DNA of 64,000 nucleotides from Gerris lacustris (taxonomy: Eukaryota > Arthropoda > Insecta > Hemiptera > Gerridae): positions 57,633,102 through 57,697,101 of the forward strand of contig OX578285.1 in assembly GCA_951217055.1 (NCBI GenBank). The letters are read 5' to 3'. Both the position numbers and the translations under genes were made by a program. The notes below the pieces were generated by a model. It searched no databases, was not told where the DNA came from, and saw only the letters and a list, made by a program, of their open reading frames with translations. Positions 35,244 through 48,900 of this stretch are shown piece after piece. Numbering within the stretch: position 1 is the stretch's first letter; every line of letters begins with the position of its first letter.

Positions 35244-35246
<3 letters not shown>

Positions 35247-35324
<78 letters not shown>
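35247..35324. repeat. (AT)n microsatellite, about 39 units
   Basis: Pure AT repeat flanked by CACACACACAC on the left and GTGTGTGTGT on the right, so the whole locus is itself an inverted repeat. Frames reading through it are artefacts. Confidence 0.95.
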
Positions 35325-35327
<3 letters not shown>

Positions 35328-36390
35328 TGCTTGTGTGTGTGTATTTCGTAATGTCTTAAGATTAATGCTAAAGAAGTTTAGGAAATAAAGTTTGCCAGGG
35401 TTTTTTCCGGACCCTGGTAAACCCCTTTTTTCTATGTCAATTTGTGTGCTGGAAAAAAAGTAATAAATCTTTAAGTGGTTAAAGGTATCCTTGGGGACCA
35501 GGCGACAAAATTCTTGAAGGGCAGACTCCCAATCTAGGGATGGGGCGGGCAAACGTCCAAAACCTTGAGAAAGGGAGTGAGTATTTTTCACACCCTTCTC
35601 AGACACCCATGCATTACTTAATTCGCACTTCTCATTCAATTTGTTTTATTAGTAAGTGGATGATTCAATTGGATTTTACCTCTGAGACATTCTTAATACC
35701 TCTGAGAGTAAAATGAAATTTTGTTTCTAGCCCTAAAATCCTATGACACCGACAACTGTTTGAAATAGATAAGATTTTACTATCTTTACAAGAAAGTTAC
35801 GATTTTCAGATTAGGTATGTGTAAAACACAGCAATCTTATCATCCGTTGGCAGCAATGCCCGGTTAAATAAGCTTGCTACAGAATTAAATAAGTTTAGTG
35901 TAAGATCAATTATTCATGCTCAATAACTTTACTTGAATAACTAGTTTCAATTCGCTAGTTTACGTATAACAAATATGCGACTTTTGGCTTTTTCATTTTT
36001 AGGGTTTCGTTGGTAAAACCAAAAAAAGAGACCGCCCATTTTCGTTCCTGTGTCTGCCTGTTACTCTGTAAGGTTCCAAAAATTTTGAACCAAAAGAGAT
36101 AAACACATAAAACTTTCCAGTATTAAAGATCGTTTTGACGCGCACAAAGGAAAAATATAGCGAACTCAAAAAACTTATCAGCTGAAATCCAAAATGGCTA
36201 ATTCCTGTCACGCAAAAATATATATATATATATTTTTTTTTTTAAAGTTTAGTGGGGTATCAAAGAGTAGATTACAAAAATATATAACTCTTGTGTAAAG
36301 TGTTTAATTATCATGCCATTTTGTCAAAAAACATCAACATTTTGCGTGTCCATCTCCCTAAAACTATACTTCTGCTGTTACTAAAAATAT

Positions 36391-37423
36391 AATAAACAGG
36401 TCAAGTGTGTGCTAGTCAGCTCACAGCGAGGGTCCGTAGGCCACACTATATAGTGTTTAACTGTAAAGTGTATAAACAGAGTTTTTTTAAAATGCTAAAA
36501 AGCTTACTTTGAACCATTCTAAGGGTCTGATATTCTCAAAACACACTCTGATAAAGTATTTTTTTGCCACTGAACCAGACTACAACCATATAAATACATC
36601 GAAAAGACCATACATTTTTTAAAAAAACGTATTTTGTCAATAAAAAATAAAATAATATTTTTTTCGAAATTTCCAAAAAATGGTATCTTTACTTTTGGTC
36701 GAAGAATGTTCAGGATTTTTTTCAGATTTTTCGCACTTCACATAAGCGAGATAGAGGGGGAGGACACGTTTCAAACCCACTTCAAACTTGCCTATGCTCG
36801 CCCAATCAAAGTTATATCCAAAGAATTATATATTGTTGTAATCACATACACATCAGACTAGACAAATGACTAACAAACTTTACAAGATACCTTTCAGCAG
36901 GACTTCAGCTGCGCAGAGGCATTGGCATTATCAGGCAACCACTTACTATAACAAACTAACCAACTCACTAAAGACAGATTTTAATAAAACATCCTTTCCC
37001 ACTAGATTAAAAAAACACCTATTACAAACAAACACATGACAACCACTCATACACGACATGTCACTGTTCCTATGTATGTGCTGAATTATAGTATTGCTAG
37101 CTCTATAATTTTTCTGTACTCATGAGTATATCCATTTATATTCATATGGCACTAGGATTTTCAATTTTTCATATTCTTTTATGTTTTTATATGTTTATTT
37201 AAAAAAAAAAAATAAATAAATAAATACTTATGCAAACTCATCGTAGGTAATTTATTTTTATTTGATAAATATATTAACTTGTTAAATACAAATATTAAAT
37301 ATTATAATTATGGTCAAGAGAAGACTTCCACCACAGCACAGGATTCCGGATCCTCAAGTGGTGGGGAGAATTTATATTTTTATAAAAAATGTATTATATA
37401 AGAAAAATAAAAAATTTATTTAA

Positions 37424-37470
<47 letters not shown>

Positions 37471-37725
37471 GCTCGACGTACCGTTTCATATGATACCCCT
37501 CACGGTGTCGAAAAAAAATAAAAAAATTTTAACCCTTAAGTTTTTTTACCCTAATTTTTTTAAGTTGCTATATTTTTAAAATATGTGGGTCGGTACAAGA
37601 AACATACATGCCAAATTTCAAAGTGATCGGACTAAAAGTGTAGCCGTGAGAGCACGCGAGAGGACGGACGGACAGACACACGCAGGAAAATATAAGGGTC
37701 CTTGGTTTTGCCTACGGACCCTAAA
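36391..37725 (+). repeat. Repeat family A, copy 2, with nested retroposon
   Basis: Same start, AATAAACAGGTCAAGTGTGT, and same right end as copy 1; the end here reads GCCTACGGACCCTAAA, an inverted match to GAGGGTCCGTAGGC near its start. Interrupted by the poly-A element at 36,845-37,465. Confidence 0.8.
36845..37465 (+). mobile_element. 5'-truncated non-LTR retroposon with 42-A tail
   Basis: Sits between AATCA (36,840-36,844) and AATCA (37,466-37,470); copy 1 of repeat A has a single AATCA at this point. Plus frame near 36,965-37,035 reads SLKTDFNKTSFPTRLKKHLL then a stop, like the end of an insect LINE ORF. Poly-A from 37,426. About 620 bases. Confidence 0.7.
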
Positions 37726-38025
37726 AAAAATATGCAAAAGTGAGGTCTACTGGGTCATAGAAAAAATTGGAATAGCAATTTGATCCGATTAACTGGGAAT
37801 CCAAAATGGCGGATTATTCCTGTCACCGGGGGGGGTGTGTCAAATGAAAGGCATTGAAGGATAGATTACAAAAACATATAACACTTGTAGAATTCATGCC
37901 ATTTTGTCAAAAAAGCATCAACATTTTGCGTGCCCCTCTCCCCTTTATAATAACTTATTTCATGTTCACAATGCCAACAAAATCCTTTTTACGTGAGACT
38001 TTACTCACATCCAATTTATTTACAA

Positions 38026-39675
38026 TATGTTTCATATTTCAAAATTCTGGACATGCATCATATCGATAACACATCTATTCTTAACATAATATAATTTTGT
38101 ATTTAATATCAATTTTTAAATCTGCTGTAGTGGTAGTGCAGTATTGTATTAATGAATCCGTAGATATTTAAAATATACGCACGTAGTATATAAAAACAGG
38201 TTATAATAAGTATAGATAAATAGGAAAATTAATTTTGCATACTTAAATTTATTTACGTGTGCATAATTGTATTCATTATATTCAATGAATATAATGAGAA
38301 CTCAGTCCTATAAACTTTCTATGTCATAAATGAAATAATTAAAAACAATAGAAATAAATAAAAAGATATATCAAGTAATCAACATTTATTATATTTTTTT
38401 TATAAATAATTTTATGCTTACAGTGTTTTTTTTTTTTGTTTTTTTATTAATAATTACAAATTTTATAATTTATAGCAGTAAAAAAATGGAAAACGAATAA
38501 ATATAAAAAAGTAATTTTTTATCCAATTAAAAATTAATTTTTAAAAAAAATCTCGATATAATTACAAAAAGATTAGACCAATTTATGTTACCGCATATAT
38601 TTGCTATAGATTTGTGTGATCTATAGGCTACAGATTGCTATATAGTTAGTTAATTGGCAGTAGAACCTTGGCGTTAATTTATAGCTTTAAGATATATGGA
38701 AGGAATGAGCGCAATCTCTGAAGTTTTGAGGATTTTGGATTGGGACTTGATCAGAACTTGATATAGAATTATGATGATTGATTTTCATCATAGTTATGAG
38801 CCGACTCTTTTTCGACATTCGTGAATGTAGCACCAATCTAGATTTTCGGTGAAGATCGCGTCTTAAACGATGTTAAGACCTACAAGTCTCTTAGACAAAG
38901 TCGAATCGCTAAACTTCTCACCCTTCAAGATGCAATCTTCACTGGAAAAAAACGATTGTTTAGTAATATTTAAATGGATAATTGGCAACCATTTATATGA
39001 ATTATGCTTATTTATTTGGGACCTTGTCATCATTCAGAGAGGGGAAACATTGTTTCCTAAATTTAAAGTTTCACATAAAAAAATGATTTGGGTCAAGATA
39101 AAACTACTAGTTGATTCTATATCTAAAAATGTAATCAGTTTTAGCACGTGATTGTTGAAAAATCATGTTGATTTAAGTGAATATTGCTTGAAAATTGTAG
39201 AATGGTCCGTCTAATATTTATGGTAATTGACAGCTCTCTTGTAAGTTATAAGAAATCCTTTTTAGCTGGTTGTTTTTGAGAGATGACACAGTATTTAATA
39301 TTCTTTAATTAAACCAATTTACCAATAGAGTATTGGAAATTGGAATAGAAATGTGTGTGTATCAAGGTAATGTTAAATCTATAATAAAGATGTACTAATG
39401 TCGATACTGAAAACATATCGGATTATCATATGGATCCAACTTATATAATTAGTTATTGCTTGAATTAAAAAACTTCAAAGAGGACACTCATTTCTTTCAT
39501 TTGGCATCTTAGAGTTTGTTCACATGTTTAGAGCAAGCGAATGAAGTAGGACGAGGCATTCTGGATTGTTCCTGTTGAAGAAGATATACAGCCTATCACT
39601 AAATTTATATTATCATTTTGCTAAACTAAGCGGTGAACAAACTCTAGGTATTTGCTGGTTTCCTGATGGGAGTTC
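38026..39675. other. Unassigned, likely 3'UTR and flank of the ZP gene at its right end
   Basis: No supported gene. On the minus strand AATAAATAAG occurs at about 39,008-39,017 and could be a polyadenylation signal for the ZP gene ending at 39,676, but this is not established. Confidence 0.3.
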
Positions 39676-39904
39676 TTATCTGAGAGGATTCTTGCTGTTA
39701 ATTGGGGTAACAGCGATGGAAGCTAAGCTCCTGGACCGTTCGAACAAAGATGGATCGGTGTAAATGGGTTCGCTTGGATCTTGGAACGCTGGATTGCCTG
39801 TGCATAGTCTTCCAGCTTCGTCAAATCCAACCTTCTCTTTATTGTTTGCCCTGAATAGGTCTACGCCTCTGTCTGAATCCATGAATCCCCTCGAACTCTT
39901 CACA
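39676..39904 (-). CDS. ZP gene: last exon, C-terminal tail
   Basis: Good acceptor (TTTTTTCATCTCTTAG). One base completes the Ser codon left by the exon at 41,894, then 75 residues with GFDEAGRLCTGNPAF and EPIYTDPSLFERSRSLASIA, and TAA at 39,676-39,678. Phase match, order and coding-like sequence support it; the tail sequence is recalled as typical of this protein class but was not checked by search. Confidence 0.75.
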
Positions 39905-42900
39905 CTAAGAGATGAAAAAATTAAAACAATTTTGATCATTAAATATTAAGTTCATATAGAAAACCAACCGAGGAAGCCTACGTAAGAGCAATGCATATTA
40001 TTTTGTATTTTTGTGCGCATACTCATAGGTAAATTTCGGATCACGCTGAAGAAAGATTTGGTAGTTTATCTTAAACATAAAGGATGTTAAACTAGAAGCT
40101 AAATACCACGAAAAAGTTTTGCGCCGGGAGGTTACAATCCTAGATAATAGGTTACAATTGAACCTCAACAACAAGAGAAGGTTATAACTTATAAGTCGTG
40201 AACGTTGTATGGGTTTACTGAATAGTATGTTATGCGTTACTTTTTAGTATTTATCTGTATAATAGTAATTAATAAATAAATTGTAAAATGTAGTAAATAA
40301 TTTTTTTCCGTATAAAGGTAACATTTAAGTATTTGTAGGAAGCAAGAAAAGGGAACTACTTGTTCGTTTTCCAAGACTTGGATTGGAAATGAAGAGTGGA
40401 GTCAATATTAATTCTTTTAATTTGTACAATCTAAACTTGTGATAACAAAAATATTTACAGGTACCTAAAAATAACAGGAATCAGTCTGGAAAATATTACA
40501 TTTTTCATAGAACAATTAATTTGAACTCTGCTAGGCTAAGACTAAAACTTATAATAAAGAATACTAAAGAGGCTGGTCTTAGTTTGAAAAAAGTATTGTG
40601 ATAGTTTAATTTAGCTGAATTGAATAAGCTTCAATATTCAATACGAATAGGACTTATAATTTATTACATTTCTTTAAGAAAAATATTATTCATTATACCC
40701 CGTACCCGGAGTATAAAATTAACGTTGATATATCACATTAATCTTTGAAATCAACAAAACAGCTCACTAAAATTTCATAAAAGCTGCATTATTCCCTTTA
40801 TTGTTATAAAAAATAAAAATAAATAAATGAGAAATAGACTGCCAATTTCGTATGGTTGTAAATTTATTTAATTTTCCACCGTTTCTTACATCAGTCAAAA
40901 TTGTTTTGATTTTTTAACATAAATTACAGCACTCTTTTACATTAATGAAATTCTTTATAAATATATATTCACGATTTATTACTGAATTCTGGCTAAAGAA
41001 AGTTTTTCTTTTCTTTTTTTCGAGGAGTCTGTGTTCACGTTCACACTAACGTTTTTAGTGTTTTTGCTTAAAAATTGGTGAAGTAAGAGCTCTCTTTCTC
41101 ACTATTTTCTTGAAAGGGAGTGAAACAATTTTGATCAAAACAATATTTCTTTTTATTAATGAAAGAAAAAATGAAATATGGCACTATAATAGACACATTA
41201 GTAAATTACTCCAATGAAAATTTGCTAAAGAAGAAGAAACATAACTTAAAACTGATACGGTAAATAAAAACTATTATTATAACCTGTTGTTGAGTTCAAC
41301 TATAACATGACTATAACCTTCCGGCTCAAAATGTTTTCGTGGTTTTTAGCTTCTAGGGATGTTAATTCTTTGTCGGTCTTGTTTTTCGGATTTGTTGACA
41401 ATAGATAGGTAGTGTAAGCAATAGATAGTTTCAGCAATAGAGATTCTGTCAAATAAAATACATTTGCAACATTTTTGCTCATTTATTCAGACCATCTATT
41501 TAGTTTTAAATTTACTTGTAGTGTTCAGAACAGGCTCAAAAATAGTGTTGAAATATACTACCTATATTTGGTTTCTCTGGAAATAATATTTTGAAGAGGC
41601 ATCGCTATGTCCGTCAGACTTTTATTTTATGACGTTTTACGCGAGTGACAATAGAAAAAAATGGGTCTTATTCATGTTAATAAGACAACGCCATCTACTT
41701 TCTAACAGAGAGAAAAAAGGGCGCGTAGCAGGAAGTATCGCGGAATCTTGTACTTGAGAAACTTGTTATTACCCTTATTTCATAGTATCACGAAATATCT
41801 GGAAATCCTTAGAACTCAGGGTTATAACGTTTACTTTTTTACTTTAAATTTTTTTCGTTGGTCGTTTATAGATTACATTATTCTTCGTCATACCTTGACT
41901 TGTAAATAGCCATAGGGGAAGGCATGAGGACTGAGAAAATGTTGTGGCTACTATCATTTGACGTTCTCGACATATCGTCCTTGAGATCGTGATGATTTGT
42001 CTTGTTGAGTAACCTAACATGTCTCCTAAAACAAATCAGCAAGAAAAATCATTATAACATAAATCGATTTCTTAGTATAAACGATAAATGGATGCAAAGA
42101 TAACATGTGTATGTTGTATTATGTACCTGTAAATGAATAAGCTATGAATGCTGACAGCTATAAGTAGAAGGAATAAAACCATGAGCGACACGACAGAACT
42201 GTAGTACTTCTTATTTGTCAAACAGACGTTGCCTTCCATGATCTCAATTTTTTGATGTTGAGGCATTTCATACCTTGATTCAAAAACCTGAAATCAGATT
42301 GAATTATAAATTTTTTTATTCGGATTTAGCACGCAAAAATTAATCTGCGAGTAAAAGTTATGACTTTTGAAATAATCCCATCAAGTTGAGAAAAAGTTGG
42401 ATTGTTATATAATGTATAATTTCGCCAGAAAATAACATCATGTTCAAACGAGTAGTGTAGGATGATTATGTGTGAATAAGGATATAATAGACTTCTCTAA
42501 CTGCATATTCAACGTACTACCTCGATCATTTCTCGCACTTGCTCTTCATTATCGGTGTTGTTACCGTTGGGGAGGATCAAGTCATTAGGCTGCATTTCTA
42601 AGGTAGTGTTTACACTCCTCTTTCTACGTCCTAAAGATGGTTCGCTCCTTCCACTCGGGGATGTACAGTAAGCCTGTAAATTAATTATTCCATAAATCAA
42701 TGGTTAATAGATAAAATGTTTTGGTAATTGACGGTTAAATATTTTGCATAGATACTCACTGGTTGACATCCATCTCTGCAAGTTCTTACAGTAGCTTCGA
42801 ACACTAGGAAGTTAGATTCTGGGATTTTGAAAGCGTTGAATCTAGTTTCTAAACCGTCGCCCTCTCTTGATCTGTCTAATCCTGGGAAGACGTAGTTGTC

Positions 42901-45900
42901 AACCGGACAACTGTAATGACAAATAGTTTATTATTATCTGGGTTTTAACGAAAGAAGAAACGGTATTGGAGTATCAAGAAGATTTTTTATCACTTACCCG
43001 AAGCGATCGATGAGTTGAACTGAACGTCCTGAGTAAGGATCCCTCGCGATGACGTTTGTTGCAAAAATATCCGAAGCGTAATTGTAGCCGTCTTGTGCTT
43101 CAAGTCGGAAGGTCAGAGGATCACCCACCGCGATGGTGTTGGTCGGCCGTCCTTGGAACATGATGATCAATCGGACACGAGAGCTCAAAGTGTTCTCGGC
43201 CGGCAGGTATTCAATCGGTATCGGGCTTCCCGAACTGGACCAAGATCAAAACAGAACAAACAAAACAAGAAAGTACGAAAGAAGCATGCAGTATAATAAA
43301 TTGGAAGCCTGTATGGATGTTCGAGAACATTCTATCCAATGATTCCACTTACTTGGCAGTCATGTAACTGGAAGTGACGACGGCTTCGCCAGGCCCTCGA
43401 AAGTAACAAGTCAGGTTGTACCTTTTATCTCTTCCCGTTTGCACGAAATCACTAAACTGCACCACAACGATATTTGTCATCGTATCTCCAATCTGGGGGA
43501 AAAAATTCAATGTTATACACAGCCAATAATATATTATAATCTATAGTAGAATTAAATAACTAAAGTCGAGCTTACCCTCTGAGTTCCGCAGTCGGGGTAA
43601 CCCTGAGCTCCTGTAATCCTGAGAACGTTAGCAGTACCTCCATTACCTCTGTAGAAACAGCGGTCGTAGAAGCCATGTGTGTAAATCCTGCCGATAAAAG
43701 GTTCCGTCGTACGTAGCGTGAATTCCATCCCGTCTTCACTGCAGACTTGGTTCACTAAAATATTAAATTTATTCAAATGTAGTGGAATTCAAACAATAAA
43801 TCATAAAAATTTGTAAAGTAAAATAATAATTCAACTATATTATATAACTCGATCCGTTCTGTGGTCTGGTTCGATTTTGTCTTTGATTTTCTCTCTGATT
43901 CTGCTAATATTATATTATGTTAATGAAATTGTACCTTCTTTACCATCTAAACACTCGACGCTATTACGGCCCATAGATCTTTCATAGAAATCGTATTCAC
44001 CAGTAGTTTCAAAAAATGCCGGATTGTTTAAATTTAAATCACGACTGTCGTGGTCACTTAATTCGCAGTTTTCTCTAGGTCCAAAACTATTTGGTGGAGA
44101 GGCCCTGAAAAGTGGAAAAAATCACTATTGTATTCTATAAGCTTATTATAATACTCATTTAGATCATAACTCACAAGTTATTTATACCTTACCGCACTTT
44201 TAAAAATATGAACATCTTCGTTTCTTCCGATCTCGTAATTTTTTTTAAAAATCATACTACTTAATATTACCTGAAATTGAACGCTCTACAGACAAATTCT
44301 TGGGCTTCGGCACACATCTTCTCGCAGAAATGAAGTGCTGGTACTGATAGGAATCTCCGAATGAACTGCCGTTTCGCCCTCAGCCTTATTCCAACCTATA
44401 ATCGAAAAATAAAATTTTTACCATGTCTGCAAAAACTAAATTTTACTGTACCAGTGGGCTAAATAGAAAAGAATGATAATTTATGTTTGACAATTAGCAA
44501 ACGCATATTATATAATCACTGGTTAAAAATATGTATATATGCATTTCAATTCAAATATGAATAAAATTAAATTTTTACTTTTAAAATCTTTTCATAAAGC
44601 TACACTTTTTTTGTGTCGTCGAACAATTGTGGAAACAAACAAGATAAGGGATATAGGCAAAGTTTGTTGTATGATCGAATGTTATATTTTTAGTGAGTAT
44701 CGAGATCAACGACCATTTTGATGACGTATAAGGTTTCCAGGACATGATATTGTATAGGATTTGTAAAGAATTAGGATAATAGAAAAAAGATGGAGATTTG
44801 GGATTGGGGGATTTGGATAAATCTCAAATTGATTGAAAGGAAATAGAGCAATGGAGGGTAATGTATTCTGTCGTCAGATTATCTTTTAGGATCTTAAGGC
44901 CCTCATATACGGTCAAAATGTTTCCACAAACATGATGTTTGACTATGGCCAAAATTTGCCCAAAATGAAGTTGGTTGGCAGATCCTGTACTTTCGGACCG
45001 TTTGTCTATTAAGAATCCAGAACTAAATCTATTTAAATAAAAATAAGCTTGGATCTACGGTCGAGAGGATTAAAGATAAAGCAGCCAGCATTATCCTTTT
45101 TATGTAAATTAGGTAAGAAGTAAGTGAAAGTCTAAGTAAGAAGAAGAAAGTGAGTAAGAAGAAATGCTGTATCGGTATGTTTATGCTGTTTTACTGTACT
45201 ATAGGGAATCTTACATAGCTCTTACTAGGTATTGGAGTAGGATTAAGTACGAAGAAACGCTGGGTAAGTAAATGTATAATTTTTTATCTACGATTGATAG
45301 GAAATATAAACATTGTATCTCTGTTTAGATGCGTAGGAAGTGATTCTTTACGTACTTGTATTCATTCCGCATGCGCGTTTCATAATTTCTCTTTTTTCCG
45401 CCCTAGTGCGGTAAAAAAGAAGAATTCTTCACCTTAACACACGATTAGCGAGTTTGTTTACATTAAACAAAACTAATTTGCTGATTGTTTAATTGAGGTG
45501 ACTGTTTTATATCGAGTTTTTAGTGAAAAATCATGATTGATTTGTCAATATGATGAAAAAGGAGAATAATACACCTCCCGAAATAATTAATTCGGCACAA
45601 AATACAACTATAATGAATTAATGTTATCTTTATCAAAAGAGAAATTCGAACTTACATACAGGAAGTTAATTAGATATTTTTTTCTGTATTTATTATTAAA
45701 ATCAAACAATCGTAAATAATGTACGGTACGCAACTCGTGCGAAAACTGCATTTTGCTTTGCTCGTGTGGTTTTACTACCCTTGCTGTCGCTCGAGTGCAA
45801 ACTCCACACTCGCATGCAAAATGCTACTTTCCGCACTCGACGCGTAATATACTATTTTATACAAATATTTTTTATTCTTAAACGAACCTGTCTGAAATTT

Positions 45901-48900
45901 TCTGATTCCTCACATCGTGAAATAATTGGTTTATCAAGATAACCTGGAGGTGGGCCACCTGACCATGGTGGACCATTGTTGTATAAACCTCCTGAAATAC
46001 AATAAAAATATATCACATGTAATACAATATTAAAATAATTATAAGTTGTAGAATAAAAAAAAATGTATAAGGATGGAAATATTTAGTGGAAATTCGTTTT
46101 GTTCTATTTGACATAGGTATTAGGTTATCCAATTAAATAATAGTAATTAGTGATCCAGTAGTATATATATGGTACAATTAGTGGTTGAGTAATATGATAT
46201 GAGGACTAGAGTTGCTGATTGTTTACCGTAATTGCAACTGAAACCAAACTCTGACATATTTGGGGATTGATAAAATCGAGTGAGTGAGGAAATTAAAAGT
46301 GTCTGACCTCGTCCTACAACAACCTAATGTTGAGATCCAGTAGCAAAATGTCATGCACGAACGAGGAATCTAGGAGCAACAAAATGCATTAGTAACATCA
46401 TTTTTAGGGATTCGTTGGTAAAACCCTTATGGTTTCGAATCAAAAGAGATAAAAACATGAAACTTTCCAGGAATAAAGACTGTTTTGACGCGCACACAGG
46501 AAGAATATAGCGAACTCATAATTATCAGCTGTCCAAATCCAAAATGGCAGATAATTCACGTCGCACGAAAAGAAAAAAAATGTTTAAATTTTTGATTGGG
46601 GTATCAAATCAAAGGTATTGAAGAGTAGATAACAGAAATATACAACACTTGTGGAAAGTGTTTAATTTTCCATGCCTTTTTTGTCAAAAAATATCAAACT
46701 TTTGCGTGTCCCCCCCCCCCCAAAAACTATATTTCTGCTGTTACTAAAAATATGCAAAATGTGCGGTCTGCTGGTCCATAGAAAAAATAAGAATAGCAAT
46801 TTGATCTAATTAACTGGGAATCCATAATGGTGGATAATTCTTGTCACGGGTAAAAAATATATATATTTTTTTAATTTTAAGTGAGGTATCAAATGAAAAG
46901 AATTAAAGAGATTACAAAAATATATAACACTTGTGGAAAGTGTTTAATTTTTTAAAAACACCAACATTTTGCGTCCCCTTTATACTAGATCACAATACCA
47001 ACGAAACCTTTTACGTGAGACTTGACGCACAACCAATTTATTAATATTATAATGACTTACCGATGGGTGGGAGATTTGGTGGTGGGTGATCAGGTGGGGG
47101 TGGGGGAGGCAGTGGTCCAGGAGCATGAGATGGTGGGTGACCATGTGGATGGTGATGGGACCAATATCCGCCTCCACTATCTCCGGGGCCGGTTCCAGGT
47201 CCAAAGTAATTGCCTCCAGGGTTTCCACCATTTCCACCGCTTCCTGCTGCAACATAGTACGCCAATTAACCGATTAGACAGGAATGAATCATTTAAACTA
47301 ACAGGTCCGATTGTCGTCAAGTTTGATTTAAAAGATTTATTTTCTCTCTTAAATTTGATAAGGAGTACAACTACTATACTCGTCTTACTATTAGAGTTTA
47401 CACTGAAAGCGTTGGAAAATCAAAAAAGTGGGATATCCGCCAATGAGAGCTCAAAAGTTTGACGACTAGGCCAACTAGGCAAACATGGCCACCTAGTGGA
47501 TAATAATTTATTCCCTCACATAGGTAAACTCTGAAAGTATCCATCTTCAGAGTTTAAAAATAACGCAAAAAAAAAACGCAGGCTATGAACCCAATTTAAT
47601 TGTATGACGAGTATAAAGGTTCCCATACACGATCAAACATTTTGTGCAAACCTGATGTCGGGCAAATTTAGGCCATACACGTCAAACATCATGTTTGCAC
47701 AAACATCAAACAGCCTCATACAAGGTCAAAATGTTGACCGTGTATGGGGCGTTTAGTTACTTCCTCATACCATGCCACAATAACACTGCTTTTTACATAT
47801 TTCTATGTAATTGTAATTTTTTAAGTTTTTGGTAGTATTCATTATTCATACTACGGAAAGTTTAAATTTTAATTTAAATCAAATTATAATTATTAACAAC
47901 TACGAGAAACAACCAGAGAAAAATACACTCCAGCGCTGGGATATGAACCACAGGCCTCTATATTTCCAGTATAGCGCTCTACCAACTAAGCTACGCAGGA
48001 GAATGAATTTCTCTGACGTTAATGATACCTTGTCCCGAATTAAGCTTTCAATTTTCCACAAGTCTAGGAGTCGACATTTACGACATTAGAACTAGACCGA
48101 GAATTATCGCTTATAATTATAAAGTACCCAATTAGTACCTGTACCTTGTACAATCAATTAGAAATTTATTTTTAAGTTTTTGGTAGTATTCATAATACGG
48201 AAAGTTTAAATTTTAATTTAAATCAAATTATAATTATTATCTCTGTCTATCTCTTATTAATTATAATTATAATGTCTATTTTTCTCTGTCTATCTCCTGT
48301 TGTTAATAATAATTATAATTTGATTTAAATTAAAATTTAAACTTTCCGTAGTATGAATACCACCAAAAACTTGAAAATGAATTTCTATTTGATTGTACAA
48401 AGTACAGGTACCAATTGGGTACTTTATAATTTTAAGCGATAATTCTCAGTCAAGCTCTATTGTCGTAAATGTCGACTCCTAGACATGTGGAACATTGAAA
48501 GCTTAATTAGGGACTAGGTATCGTTATTGACAGAGGAAATTATTCTTCAGTGTAGCTTAGTTGGCAAGAGCACTATACTGGAAATATAAAGGCCCGATGT
48601 TAGAGTCCCGGCGCTAGAGTCTATTTTTTTCTGTCTATCTCCTGATGTTAATAATAATTATAATTTGTTTTAAATTAAAATTTAAACTTACCTTAGTATG
48701 AATACTACCAAAAACTTAAAAATTAAATTTAATTTCATTGAACGAACAAGACAAAAATAAAATAGAATGATGACAGTTGAAAGCAGAAAACTGTTGTTGA
48801 TAATAATTATAATTTGATGCAATTGTACTGTGATTATATAAATATATATATTTGTTTTTAAATCATAAAAAATTTAGGGAAGAGTTCTCGTGCAAAATAA

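Larger units (their letters stand above)
35998..38025 (+). repeat. Repeat family F, copy 1, split by repeat A
   Basis: Left part 35,998-36,390 (GGGTTTCGTTGGTAAAACC to CTGTTACTAAAAATAT) and right part 37,726-38,025 (ATATGCAAAAGTGAGGTCTA onward). The intact copy at 46,403-47,042 reads straight across this point. Confidence 0.75.

Noticed and set aside
35168..35639. Frames on both strands encoding Ile-Tyr runs
   Set aside because: They are translations of the AT microsatellite.
47022..47462. Long plus-strand frame of 146 codons
   Set aside because: Antisense to the Gly/Pro linker exon of the ZP gene; low complexity keeps it open.
47925..48003. Possible tRNA gene on the minus strand
   Set aside because: Clover-like head but mismatched acceptor and T arm, repeated in inverted copy nearby; it is a SINE head rather than a working tRNA.
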